In this document: positions 26,401-34,118 of the stretch, in pieces
How positions within the stretch are numbered: the stretch's first letter is position 1
Layout: every line of letters starts with the position of its first letter
Program-made: the position numbers and the translations under genes
DNA from: Polyangium fumosum
Lineage (GTDB): Bacteria; Myxococcota_A; Polyangia; Polyangiales; Polyangiaceae
Reading direction: 5' to 3'
NCBI RefSeq assembly: GCF_005144585.1
Contig: NZ_SSMQ01000079.1
Location: forward strand, 1 to 58,275
DNA: 58,275 nt
The notes under the pieces: generated by a model
The model's database searches: none
Seen by the model: the letters and a program-made list of their open reading frames with translations, nothing else
Told to the model about the DNA's origin: nothing

Positions 26401-28262
26401 ACGATCGCATTGTCGGGGACCGCGTCGATCTTGTGCCGGGGCAAGCCGCCGTCGAAGACGATGTCGAGCGGCGGCTGCGGCGGCCTGTGCCCCGCGTCGG
26501 CGGGGACGTAGAAGGGATACCCTGGCATCGCCGGGCGCCATACCTTCTTGTTCCCCTGGACGACCAGCGTGGGCTCGTAGGTGGGCATGAGCGCCATTCC
26601 ACGCTCGGGGATGGGGACGAGGGCGGGCGTCGGGGTGCCGCTCGGGATCTCTCCGTCCGGCAGCCTCCGCGACGGCGATCCGTTCTCGAAGACGTCGTGC
26701 ACGCGGAGCAACGCCCACATGCCTTGCGCGAAATGGGGATAGAGGTGGCAATGGAAAATGGCGTCGCCGGGCGTGAGGACGCGGTTGCCTGCGCCCCCGA
26801 ACAGGAGGTCGTAGGTGAAGGCCGCGCCGGGGCCGATCGTCTGCGAGTCGCGGGCCATGGCGTCGTCATGGCCCGGGGACTGGAGCCACTGGTGGGCGTG
26901 CAGGTGGAAGACGTGTGTCTCCTTGGGCCCCGCGTGCAGGTTCCGGATGCGGACCGGATCCCCGAGGTAGGCGTGGTGGACATTCGAGGGATCCTCCGGG
27001 AAGAGGGCTCCGAGCGCTCGCCCCTCCTCGTCCCGCGACACGAGGATCGCCGGATCGCCGTTCGCCCACGACGAGAGGAAAAACTCTTCGAACTTGCATT
27101 CGGCGCAATCGGCCGCGGGCCCGAGGCGGGCGCGGTTGGCGAGCAGCTCCGCGCCCAGCCCCGCGGAGCCGTAGTTGATGCCGAAGCCGTCGCGCACGCC
27201 GTGGAGGCTCGGGTCCTCGTCGAGTTCGGGGAACGCCTGCACGGCCTTGAGCTCGTCGTGGAAGAGCACCGTCATCTCGCGGAAATGGCCCTGGTCCTTG
27301 GAGACCGTGGTCCCCGCTTCGGTGTTCGTGTAGCCGGTGATGATGGCGTAGAGATCGCTGTGCACGATCTCCAGCTCGCCGTCTCGGTCGTCGAGGATAC
27401 GAAGGATGGGCGTACCATCGGGATACGTCGCGTCGTAATTGATCCGGGGTGGCAAGAGCGGGTCCTTGTCGTACGTCGCCGCGACCGCGAGCTCCTTGCC
27501 CGTGACCTGCGAGCGATACCAGACCGCGTTTTTCGGCTCGACGTGGACCGCGCCGAAGAGCCCGAGACCGATTTGCCCCCCGAGACCCTCGCCGCCCGTC
27601 ATGGCCCCGCCGCTATGCGCGAGGAACGTGCCTTCACGGTCGGCGAGGAACCGATACGTGCGGGTCTGGCCCGGCGCCGCGAGGGCGGGCGCGTTTTTCC
27701 CGACGTTCCCGGCCAGCGATTTCTGATCGAGGACCTGGAGCCCGCTCACGTGGAACGACGCGCGCCTCGTCGCGGTCGAATCCGATCCGATGTCGCCTCC
27801 CACGTGGAAGGGGACCTCCGCGTCGGGAGAGATGTCGCCCACCGTGGGGGCGAGCAGGTTCTTGAAATGAACGACGAGCTCGTCCCCGACGTTGACGCGA
27901 AGCACGAGCGGCCTCGGTCGCTTGTCGGGCGCGAGCATGGCGTTGCCCGGACCGATCGGCTTCGCGTCGTCAATGGGGACGACGTCCCGCTCGAGGGCGA
28001 AGATCATCCCGTCGGGGTTGAACGCGCCAAACCTGTTGTATACGTACACCTGATCGAGCGCGACCACGCGCGCGACGATCGTGCGGCCTCCGTGGGGGGG
28101 GCTCGGGGAGGGCTCGCTCGGCGGAGCGACGACGGCGAGCGAGTCTGCCCCTGCCGTCCCCGCGTCGGGCGGTGACTCGTCGGGGTCACTCCCTCCGCAC
28201 CCCGACGCCAACAAGAGGACGAACGCCAACCATCGCAACAAAGAAGGTCCAGGTCTGGACAC
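23484..28262 (-). CDS. Giant multicopper oxidase lipoprotein (MofA/McoA-like, several cupredoxin domains)
   Basis: Protein of 1592 aa from a GTG start. Signal peptide with lipobox LLLASGC (Cys22). It shows about six cupredoxin-like segments. Typical copper-ligand motifs are VFHLHAHQW (about 450), FHCHLYPHFAQGMW (about 505, combining T1/T2/T3 ligands and an axial Met), QHIHLVQFD (about 795), FTHDHLSPSSHQQHGLYG (about 889-905), EEQHVWALHGNKW (about 1070-1080), NHVSLHPQL (about 1285) and HARQHAFTLWGHEWGY (about 1507-1520). Laccases have three domains and about 500 aa; this size and the HCHLYPHFAQGMW and EEQH..HGxKW patterns are those I associate with MofA/McoA-type Mn(II)-oxidising proteins. Mn oxidation itself is inference. 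It follows the cytochrome-fusion gene by 58 bp on the same strand and two SCO chaperone genes lie upstream. Confidence 0.88.
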   Translation of the reverse strand: MSRPGPSLLRWLAFVLLLASGCGGSDPDESPPDAGTAGADSLAVVAPPSEPSPSPPHGGRTIVARVVALDQVYVYNRFGAFNPDGMIFALERDVVPIDDAKPIGPGNAMLAPDKRPRPLVLRVNVGDELVVHFKNLLAPTVGDISPDAEVPFHVGGDIGSDSTATRRASFHVSGLQVLDQKSLAGNVGKNAPALAAPGQTRTYRFLADREGTFLAHSGGAMTGGEGLGGQIGLGLFGAVHVEPKNAVWYRSQVTGKELAVAATYDKDPLLPPRINYDATYPDGTPILRILDDRDGELEIVHSDLYAIITGYTNTEAGTTVSKDQGHFREMTVLFHDELKAVQAFPELDEDPSLHGVRDGFGINYGSAGLGAELLANRARLGPAADCAECKFEEFFLSSWANGDPAILVSRDEEGRALGALFPEDPSNVHHAYLGDPVRIRNLHAGPKETHVFHLHAHQWLQSPGHDDAMARDSQTIGPGAAFTYDLLFGGAGNRVLTPGDAIFHCHLYPHFAQGMWALLRVHDVFENGSPSRRLPDGEIPSGTPTPALVPIPERGMALMPTYEPTLVVQGNKKVWRPAMPGYPFYVPADAGHRPPQPPLDIVFDGGLPRHKIDAVPDNAIVRGSGVARFDVEILEADLVLLPQNGTASEQAAMAFHAGTFPGGKPTVTLHGWTGASYPTRTPAGQVARFFVNGRPPAVGAPFADPCPKNVPLRTFQFAFVEINGLLNDNYWHDPQLRMMVLEHDLPATYAGTRPPEPLYMRVNSNDCIHAEATNLLPKVLDEDDFQIRTPTDTVGQHIHLVQFDVMSSDGGANGFNYEDGTFAAGEVEDRIAAANASGGAITPKGNRVFLTPKAHPRIPKAFAAQTTAQRQWAAPILDEIGRDRTSRTVFTHDHLSPSSHQQHGLYGALVIEPEGSTYRDSRTGQAFGTRKDGGPTSFRADITRGDGTSFREFNIAFADFALAYDAYGEPVNPPGTVEAPLPLAVTHEPFPPEAISAADPGTMLINYRNEPIPLRIGKPGPDGTLVQKDGPVGEMQNVFRSDLHGEPSTPILEAYPEDEVHIRLIQGAHEEQHVWALHGNKWLYEFADPESGYANSNPIGISEHLEFVMPSNQWSTSTGADLVDYLYASTPTDDLWNGMWGLMRCYGERKPWLRPLPGSSWAGVPIGSSYYDTDARICPAGAKEREYHVVAITAADNLPDGRLTYNEDFDLYDPEAILFVREEHLSDLRHGLRRPEPLILRAAAGECIRVTLRNELPHVLPQTPHWNYHPPITDGFNVNQVRKSNHVSLHPQLVTYDVAVSDGANVGHNPPQTVAPGKEHTYVWYAGDWQGKKPRPIEFGAINLRNMADVVHGGAHGGVGALVIEPELATWATDPDTEAQATVTHPGLGGAKSFREHVLLLQDDVPMRSDDPRFRCEDGDLNCGNAIRNLGGEDDAEDTGHKAWNYATEPIWARLGLRPETDFNAYNEHQLGDIHNSYVFGDPATPILRAKAGQALRIRQLQPSGHARQHAFTLWGHEWGYRPFLLNSTVIGPNPDWFVVSTQGGASVQTAHNVLPLYGAGGKFGVVGDFLYRDEGSFGYTNGCWGFLRVSH

Positions 28263-28320
28263 GGTATACCCCCATCACATGGATTCGATATGCCTACGAA
28301 AAAAGCGCGATGGCCCGAGA

Positions 28321-29895
28321 TCACCGGTGGGGGGCGACCGTCAGCCATTCCGATACCCGCACGATCTCTCGCGCGACCGGATCGACGCGGACGACGTATG
28401 CGCCCGTCACCCCGACGTGATTCCCGCGGCTGAAGCTGAGCGGCGCCGAGAGGCCGACCTCGAAATCGCGCAGCGTCTCGAGCGCCGCGACGAAGGCTCG
28501 CCGTGTCGGACGCCCCCCTGCGCGGCGGAGCCCTTCGATCAGGGTCCGGGCGGCGACCTCCGCCGATATCGCGAGCCCGATCCGCCCTGCCGGGGCGCCT
28601 CGCGCTTGCAGGCGGGCGCGGAGGTCCCGGACCCTGGCGGAGACGTGATCGTCGACGGGGCCCGCGTGCACGAAGAGCGTCCGCCGCGCGGCGCGGGGAT
28701 CGAGCGCGGCGGGCGCATCGCCGAGGATCGCGGACGGGGCATACATCGGCACCTCGTCCGCGGAGGAGAGCGCCCGGACGAACGCGCCGAGCTCCTCGGC
28801 GGTCCCGCCGAAGAGAATGGCATCGGGCACGCGCGCGCGCGTCTCCGCGGCCGCCGCCGCCGCGTCGAAGGAGCCTGGCACGAAGAGCCACGCGGAGGGC
28901 GCGGCCAGGTCTCGCCGCGTTGCCTGGCCGCGCGCGAGTCCGTCCCGGAGCAGCCTGCCCGCGGCGTCGTCGGGAGCGATCACGTGGAATGCGGGGGTTC
29001 GCCGGGACGTGGCCGCGTGCGCGAGCACGATCTGCGCCAGCATATCGAGGCCGGGTCGCACCTGGAAGACGCGCTCGGCGTCCGGCGGCGTCGGCCCGAG
29101 GGGCGCGAGATGGGGGATCTCCTCGCCCTCGTCGTCCCGGAGCGGCTCGGCCGCGATCGGGCTCGACATCATGGCGAAGACCTCGCGCCGGGCGAGGCGC
29201 GCTGCCGCTGCATGCGGGCCTCCGGGGCCATTCGAATCCTCGAGCACGAGCTCGATGCGACGTCGAAACACCCCGCCCTCGGCCTCGATCTCCGCGAATA
29301 CGTCGGCGGCGGCGGCGGCCATCGCCGCCCCTTGCGCCTTGGCTGGGCCCGACATCGGCCACGCTGCGCCGACACGGATCACGCCCGCGGAGACGCCCGG
29401 CTCGCGCTCGTGACCGAGGCAGGCGAGGTACGCTCGCAGATCCGCAAGGGCCGACGTATCGAGCGTGAACCTCGGCATGGCGGGACCGAGTCGCCGCGCG
29501 CCGACGCGCCCTTCCCGGATCGCGGCGAGGAGCGTCGCCTCGTCGTGTCCGGGGCGGCCCGTGCGTGCATCGGGCGAGAAGAGGCTCTCGGGCGTGAGCG
29601 CGGGCGCGGCGATGCCTCCCTCTTCGGTCCCTTCCCCCGAGAAACCATGGCAACGCGCGCACGCCGCGCTCGCCCCCGAGAGCCTGGCGGAGCCGTCGCC
29701 GACGAGCCCCACGAGGGGCTCTCCCTCGGCGCCCCGGCCCTGGTGATAGAGCGCCTTGCCGCGCCGCGCGGCGGGGCCGAGGCTCGCGCACGAAGCGCCT
29801 CGGTCGCGCGGCGCCTCGGGGCGGCTCTCGCTCCCTCCGAGGAGCAAACAAGCGCCCATGAGCACGACAGCGCCCATCCCCCAGCGCTCGATCAC
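28321..29895 (-). CDS. Cytochrome c fused to periplasmic branched-chain amino acid-type binding domain
   Basis: Protein of 524 aa from GTG 29895, whose GTGA overlaps the stop of the SCO gene upstream. After a signal sequence (residues about 6-22) comes a class I cytochrome c domain with CxxCH at Cys79-Ala-Arg-Cys82-His83 and probable axial Met140 in GPAMPRF. From residue about 172 (GVIRVGAAWPMSGPAKAQGAAM) to the end is a Peripla_BP_6/LivK-type binding domain with the usual GxxxPLSGxxAxxG-like start. Fusion of the two is unusual. It may be an electron-carrying or ligand-sensing partner of the adjacent copper oxidase. No transporter permease genes are nearby, so a classical uptake role is unlikely. 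Confidence 0.88.
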   Translation of the reverse strand: MIERWGMGAVVLMGACLLLGGSESRPEAPRDRGASCASLGPAARRGKALYHQGRGAEGEPLVGLVGDGSARLSGASAACARCHGFSGEGTEEGGIAAPALTPESLFSPDARTGRPGHDEATLLAAIREGRVGARRLGPAMPRFTLDTSALADLRAYLACLGHEREPGVSAGVIRVGAAWPMSGPAKAQGAAMAAAAADVFAEIEAEGGVFRRRIELVLEDSNGPGGPHAAAARLARREVFAMMSSPIAAEPLRDDEGEEIPHLAPLGPTPPDAERVFQVRPGLDMLAQIVLAHAATSRRTPAFHVIAPDDAAGRLLRDGLARGQATRRDLAAPSAWLFVPGSFDAAAAAAETRARVPDAILFGGTAEELGAFVRALSSADEVPMYAPSAILGDAPAALDPRAARRTLFVHAGPVDDHVSARVRDLRARLQARGAPAGRIGLAISAEVAARTLIEGLRRAGGRPTRRAFVAALETLRDFEVGLSAPLSFSRGNHVGVTGAYVVRVDPVAREIVRVSEWLTVAPHR

Positions 29896-30539
29896 GGCGC
29901 CTCCGTGTTCTTTGCGGGATGACGCAGCGCCGCGATCTCGGCGCGCAGGCGCGCGGGGGAGGCGAGCCCGTCGACGAGGACAAACTTGCCCTGGCCGTCT
30001 CCGATCACGGTGAGCGGGCGATGCTCCTCCTTGACCCTCGCATCGCCGCCGAGCGCGCGAAGGGCCCGCGACAAACGATCCGGCCTCCCCGTGAGAAACG
30101 TCCAGCCCTCCCGCCGCCCGAATTGGTCCGCGTAACGGCGCAATGCCTCGGGGCCGTCGATGGCCGGATCGAGGGTGAGCGATACGAGACGTATATCGTT
30201 TCCGAACGAATCGCCGAGGTCGTGGGCGAGCCGCGCGAAGACGGCCGTCATCGGCGAGCAGATCGTCGTGCATGTGGTGAAGACGAACTGGATCGCAAAA
30301 GCGCCCGGCCCGAGGGCGTCGCGCAGCAGCACCGTTTGCCCGTCCTGATCGACGAGCTCCACGTCTGGCACGACGACCTTGGCGAGGGGCGCGACGCGGA
30401 CGTCGGCGCCCGGGGGCGGAAGCGGGACGGGCGGCGCGCCCTTGCTTTCCCCCTCGCATCCCGCGGCGAACAGGGCGGCGCCCACGAGGACCAGGGCGCG
30501 CGCGTGCCGGAGCGGATGAGTTGCAAGGGCCATGCTCAT
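29892..30539 (-). CDS. SCO1/SenC-family copper chaperone lipoprotein (second copy)
   Basis: Protein of 215 aa with lipobox LFAAGC (Cys28). The thioredoxin-like SCO fold has the copper-binding CxxxC at Cys90 and Cys94 (FTTCTTICSPM) and the third ligand His173 in KEEHRPLTVIGD. The ATG at 30539 overlaps the stop of the upstream SCO gene as ATGA, and its own stop overlaps the next start as GTGA. SCO proteins deliver or reduce copper centres, classically CuA of cytochrome oxidase; here the likely client is the giant copper oxidase downstream (inference from operon). Confidence 0.93.
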   Translation of the reverse strand: MSMALATHPLRHARALVLVGAALFAAGCEGESKGAPPVPLPPPGADVRVAPLAKVVVPDVELVDQDGQTVLLRDALGPGAFAIQFVFTTCTTICSPMTAVFARLAHDLGDSFGNDIRLVSLTLDPAIDGPEALRRYADQFGRREGWTFLTGRPDRLSRALRALGGDARVKEEHRPLTVIGDGQGKFVLVDGLASPARLRAEIAALRHPAKNTEAP

Positions 30540-31138
30540 CGCTTGGGGTCGTCGAGGTGGTCGACGAGATAGACGATGTCCTCGGGGCGCGCCGTCGCCT
30601 GGGTCTTCACCCAGTTGCCGGTCGAGAGATTGCCGACGTAGAGGGTCGTCGCGTGGTCCTCGGGCTTGCGCAAGAGGCCCCCGATGCGGCCGAGCACCTT
30701 GTTCACGTCGTCCGGTGCGCCCGTCAGGAAGTACCATCCGGCCGTGGCTCCGTGCCGATCGGCGTACTGCTTGAGCACGGCCGGGGTGTCGTTCTCCGGG
30801 TCGGCCGTGACGGTGATGATGTGGATCTCCTTGCCCATTCGCGCGCCGAGGAGACGCTGCACCTTCGCGAGGTTCGCCGTCATGGCGGGACACGCGCCCT
30901 TGCACGACGTGAAGGCGACGTTGATGAGCACTTTTTTCCCCCGCAGGAGATCGTCGTGGAAATGGCGGACCTTTCCGTCCTGATCCACGAGCTTCGTATT
31001 GGTGAAATAGCGCGCCGCCGCGTCTTCGTTGGCCTTCGCGCCCGACGCCGGCGGCGCCTCGGCCACCACGGGCGCCGCGACGAGCGCGGCCAGGAGCCCG
31101 AGCGAGACCTGCAAGGTGACGACCCGGAGCCGCTTCAC
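30536..31138 (-). CDS. SCO1/SenC-family copper chaperone (first copy)
   Basis: Protein of 200 aa, exported by an N-terminal signal sequence (ending around APVVAEAPP). Copper ligands are Cys79 and Cys83 in FTSCKGACPAMT and His162 in KPEDHATTLYVGN. The GTG start at 31138 is coupled to the stop of the propeller gene (GTGA) and has an AAAGGGGGG ribosome-binding site. It differs clearly from the second SCO copy and has no lipobox, so the two may work in sequence, one as a reductase and one as a copper carrier (inference). Confidence 0.92.
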   Translation of the reverse strand: MKRLRVVTLQVSLGLLAALVAAPVVAEAPPASGAKANEDAAARYFTNTKLVDQDGKVRHFHDDLLRGKKVLINVAFTSCKGACPAMTANLAKVQRLLGARMGKEIHIITVTADPENDTPAVLKQYADRHGATAGWYFLTGAPDDVNKVLGRIGGLLRKPEDHATTLYVGNLSTGNWVKTQATARPEDIVYLVDHLDDPKR

Positions 31139-33162
31139 TTTCGACCCCCCTTTCCCCCTTCGCTCGCGGGCAGAACCTCGGCGTCGCCTGCCCGGACGCC
31201 CAGGGTCCATGTCGCGCGGCGCATCAAAGGCCCCGCCTTCTGGTTCGGACGCACGACCAGCCGATATCGGCCGGGCGTGGAGGGTTTCACCGTGATCGCA
31301 TAGACCGAATCCCCCTCGGCCTTCGGCACGCCGCGCCATACGTATCCCGTCGGATCCTGCGTGAAGAGCGCCGTGAGCGCGCGCGGGGCGATGGGCTCCC
31401 GCAGCCGGAAGCGGAGGGTCGTGGCCTGACCCGCGACGAGCTTTTCGCCGGGATCGAAGAGGGGCTCGATGCCGAATGCATCCTCGCCCGGGCGCGATTC
31501 CCCGTCCGGGAGGGACCCTTCGAGGCAAGCCGTGACCTTGCGGGGTCCGTCGATTTGCACGGCCACGTCGTGGACGCCGCCGCCGTCCATGCGGAACGGC
31601 GCTTCATAGACCCCCGGTTCGATTTCGTGGAGCGAACGATCGACGATTCGCACGGCGCGCGGCGAGCGCCCGTAGGCGGGGTGCGTCGCGATGGGCGCCA
31701 TCATCCCCTCGGCGTATCCATAAAGTGTGCGGTCCACGGGGTGCGCGACGAGCATTCCGCCCCCCTCGGGCAAGGGAGCCATCGGAGCCGCGAAGCTCGG
31801 CGCGAAGTCCCCGTCCGGCGCCGCTTGCCCCATGGCGACCTGGACGAGCTTCGGCGGCTCGTTCGCCGGGTCGCCCGCGAGCCCGAACATGGAGAGGTGG
31901 CTCGACCCGAGCTCCCGCACGTACACGAAATTCCGCGTGAAGGAGACGTGATCCGGGCGGGACAGCCTCCTCGTCGTCTGCACGATCTTGCCCTGGGACG
32001 CATCGAACACGTGCACCACGCCCGCCTCCCGCTGGGCCAGCCAGGCGAACCTGCCGCCGGGCGCGAATGCGACGGACGCGCCGCCGCGGGCCACGGGGAT
32101 TCGCCTGGTGACGGCCCGGCTGGCCTCGTCGACGACGACGAGCTCGCCATGGTCGCGCGCGGCGAGGATCATGGCTGCCTCGTCGCTGCCCGCGAGGGCG
32201 ACGACACCTCGGCCCACGTTGACCTCGGCGAGGAGCTCCCCGTGCTCGGCGTCGAAGACCTTCATCGTCTCGCTGTCCGACGCCGATACCCAGGCGCGCC
32301 GCCCCCCCGCGAGGAAGACGATCTCCTGATGTCCTGCGCCCGAGCCCAACGTCTTCCGTTTCGCCCGCGCGTCCGCGTCGATCACGCTCACGGTCCCGTC
32401 GCCATCATTTCCGACCCAGAACGAGCGTGCATCGCCGCGGGGCACGATTCGTGTCGGGTGGTCGCCGACGTCCTGGCTCCCGCGCACGCGGCCGCGGAGC
32501 ACGTCCACCTCGGCGATCAGGTCGCGCTCCGGGATCGTCACGAAGACCGAGGTGCCCTGTGGCGCCGCGGCCCAGTCCGCGGCCTGACCGGGCAGGGCGA
32601 CGAGGCTCTGGAGCTTCGTGCGCGCGAGGGCGACGCGCGGCTCGATGATCGAGAGGCTCGGGTCTTCGTTGAGCGCGAGGACGAGGTATCCGTCGAGGAC
32701 CGAGGCTGGCTGCGCGGAGAGCAGCCCCCCGGCGAAGGACGCGACGAGGTTTCGGCAGGCCTCGTGATCGAGCGCCGTGCCCCCTTCTTTCCGTGCGGAC
32801 AGCCATACGCGGGGCCGGAGGCCGACCTGCGCTGCGCCCGTCGCAGCGTCCTTCACGGAGAGCCTCGCGCGGGCCACCCGCCACGCGCCGACGGCGTTCG
32901 TCGCGCCGTCTTCGAACGTCGCGGACCAGGCCATCGTCAGGCCATTGTCTGTGACCTCGACGGACACCGGGGCCGAAGGCGCGCCCGCGCTCTCTCCCGC
33001 GGCCGCCGGGAGCGAGGGTTTTTCCTTGGGATCCTGCCTCGCGCAGCCGCCTGTGTGCAGCAGCCAGGAGGCGAGCCAAAGGACGAGCGCGTGTTGCTCC
33101 GCCAGGGCGCGGAGGCAAAGCAGCCGCCGCCGTCCCCATTGCACGACAGAATTTGTTTCCAC
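31135..33162 (-). CDS. YVTN/YncE-type beta-propeller lipoprotein
   Basis: Protein of 675 aa, first gene of the copper-oxidase operon. The GTG start at 33162 gives a signal peptide with a lipobox-like HTGGC (Cys40). From about residue 200 to 470 it has blades with the YVTN pattern (FWVGNDGDGTVSVIDADARAK, AWVSASDSETMKVFDAEHGEL, LAARDHGELVVVDEASRAV, AWLAQREAGVVHVFDASQGK). Ig-like and C-terminal beta domains follow. Such propellers often bind metal-enzyme partners or act as electron-transfer scaffolds (for example in copper/PQQ systems); the exact role is unknown. An in-frame extension upstream of 33162 lacks signal and RBS. Confidence 0.85.
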   Translation of the reverse strand: METNSVVQWGRRRLLCLRALAEQHALVLWLASWLLHTGGCARQDPKEKPSLPAAAGESAGAPSAPVSVEVTDNGLTMAWSATFEDGATNAVGAWRVARARLSVKDAATGAAQVGLRPRVWLSARKEGGTALDHEACRNLVASFAGGLLSAQPASVLDGYLVLALNEDPSLSIIEPRVALARTKLQSLVALPGQAADWAAAPQGTSVFVTIPERDLIAEVDVLRGRVRGSQDVGDHPTRIVPRGDARSFWVGNDGDGTVSVIDADARAKRKTLGSGAGHQEIVFLAGGRRAWVSASDSETMKVFDAEHGELLAEVNVGRGVVALAGSDEAAMILAARDHGELVVVDEASRAVTRRIPVARGGASVAFAPGGRFAWLAQREAGVVHVFDASQGKIVQTTRRLSRPDHVSFTRNFVYVRELGSSHLSMFGLAGDPANEPPKLVQVAMGQAAPDGDFAPSFAAPMAPLPEGGGMLVAHPVDRTLYGYAEGMMAPIATHPAYGRSPRAVRIVDRSLHEIEPGVYEAPFRMDGGGVHDVAVQIDGPRKVTACLEGSLPDGESRPGEDAFGIEPLFDPGEKLVAGQATTLRFRLREPIAPRALTALFTQDPTGYVWRGVPKAEGDSVYAITVKPSTPGRYRLVVRPNQKAGPLMRRATWTLGVRAGDAEVLPASEGGKGGRK

Positions 33163-33587
33163 GGTGACCAGTCTCTCCAGGTTCGCGCGATTAGGATGTC
33201 GAAGAGCTGCCGTGCGCTTGCCGCTTCTTTGGTCAGGCGTCTCCGGAGCCGCCTCCAGGTGCGCCGCGCCGGGGCGCTGCCCCGGACCTCGACCCGAGCC
33301 AAAGCCAGCCCTGGACCTTTTTGGGAAAAATGGTTGTTCATGGTTTTCGCTGAAGCTGCCCAACGATTGCTGGGAGTTCCAGGGGATTTCGTTCGTGCTC
33401 CTGGGGCGGCACGACGAGGCGCTCGTGGCATTCCAGGGGCGGCACGAACGCACGCTTACACGTCTCGCGACGTCATCAACCCGTGAGGATGACCGTAATC
33501 GCGTGCGTTCGTAGGGGCGCACGGCCTACGTTGATCCGTACCGTCGCTTGCGCGGAGGGCACGGCTCGCGCGGAGGGCGAGGCCGTG
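33163..33587. other. Gene-poor region with hairpins upstream of the operon and the minisatellite
   Basis: About 425 bp without a convincing gene. Visible structure: a perfect 7-bp stem CCGGGGC-gct-GCCCCGG (33279-33295); two near-identical phrases around GGGGCGGCACGA (about 33400 and 33435); and GCACGGC/GCCGTGC (33559-33565, 33582-33588) with two 11-bp GCGCGGAGGGC copies (33550-33560, 33568-33578) just before the minisatellite. It should contain the promoter of the copper-oxidase operon, but no clear -35/-10 can be fixed. Confidence 0.5.
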
Positions 33588-33644
33588 CTTCGTAAGGACG
33601 GAGTGGCATTTCACAATGGCGGGGGCTCGTTCCGCAAGGGCGGG

Positions 33645-33944
33645 GTGGCGTTCCGCGAGGGCGGAGTGGCGTTCCGCGAGGGCGGAGTGGCGTTCCGCGA
33701 GGGCGGGGTGGCGTTCCGCGAGGGCGGGGTGGCGTTCCGCGAGGGCGGGGTGACGTTCCGCGAGGGCGGGGTGACGTTCCGCGAGGGCGGAGTGGCGTTC
33801 CGCGAGGGCGGAGTGGCGTTCCGCGAGGGCGGAGTGGCGTTCCGCGAGGGCGGAGTGGCGTTCCGCGAGGGCGGGGTGACGTTCCGCGAGGGCGGAGTGG
33901 CGTTCCGCGAGGGCGGGGTGGCGTTCCGCGAGGGCGGGGTGGCG
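33645..33944 (+). repeat. 21-bp minisatellite, about 14.3 copies
   Basis: Unit GTGGCGTTCCGCGAGGGCGG plus one G or A, repeated head to tail without indels. Variation is confined to two positions: GTGGCG/GTGACG and the final G/A. Being a multiple of three it stays open on the plus strand, encoding GV(A/T)FREG repeats, and on the minus strand as ATPPSRN-type repeats. Degenerate units begin near 33588. An ORF runs 33483-33947 through it, but its start region has no clear coding or RBS support, so I do not call it a gene. Confidence 0.95.
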
Positions 33945-34080
33945 TAAGAAGCTACGCGGGTGAAGGCGCCGAAGGAGGCGGGGGTTCCGGTCGAGGAAGC
34001 GGGGCCGCGGAGGGCGGCCGAGCGGGAGTTGCTTCGCGCTTGGTCGCCCTGTCGCTCCGGATCATGCTCGTTTCGGGAGC
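33942..34080 (+). repeat. Dispersed repeat copy B (decayed 3' end of the 8130-8915 gene family)
   Basis: This aligns with 8859-9000 at about 86 percent over its first 87 bases, in the same relative frame. The stop codon of the intact gene (TAA 8913-8915) corresponds to GAA here, and an early TAA (33945-33947) is present. The hairpin after the stop is conserved (34011-34024 with 34037-34050): all 14 positions pair, two as G-U. It is probably the 3' remnant of a paralogue whose upstream part has been lost or replaced by the minisatellite. Confidence 0.65.
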
Positions 34081-34118
34081 GCCGCGGCGCTCACGCCGCT
34101 GCGCGGGCGGCGAATGCG

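Noticed and set aside
23487-28175. A 1562-codon plus-strand ORF antisense to the multicopper oxidase
   Set aside because: It mirrors the high-GC codon bias of the opposite strand, has Arg/Val/Glu-rich composition without domains, and the minus-strand protein has clear copper-ligand motifs.
33483-33947. ORF made mostly of GVAFREG repeats
   Set aside because: Open only because the repeat unit is 21 bp; the start region lacks a convincing ribosome-binding site and domain. Kept as a repeat, not a gene.
33588-33947. CRISPR-like array
   Set aside because: The units are contiguous tandem repeats of 21 bp with no spacers and no cas genes nearby.
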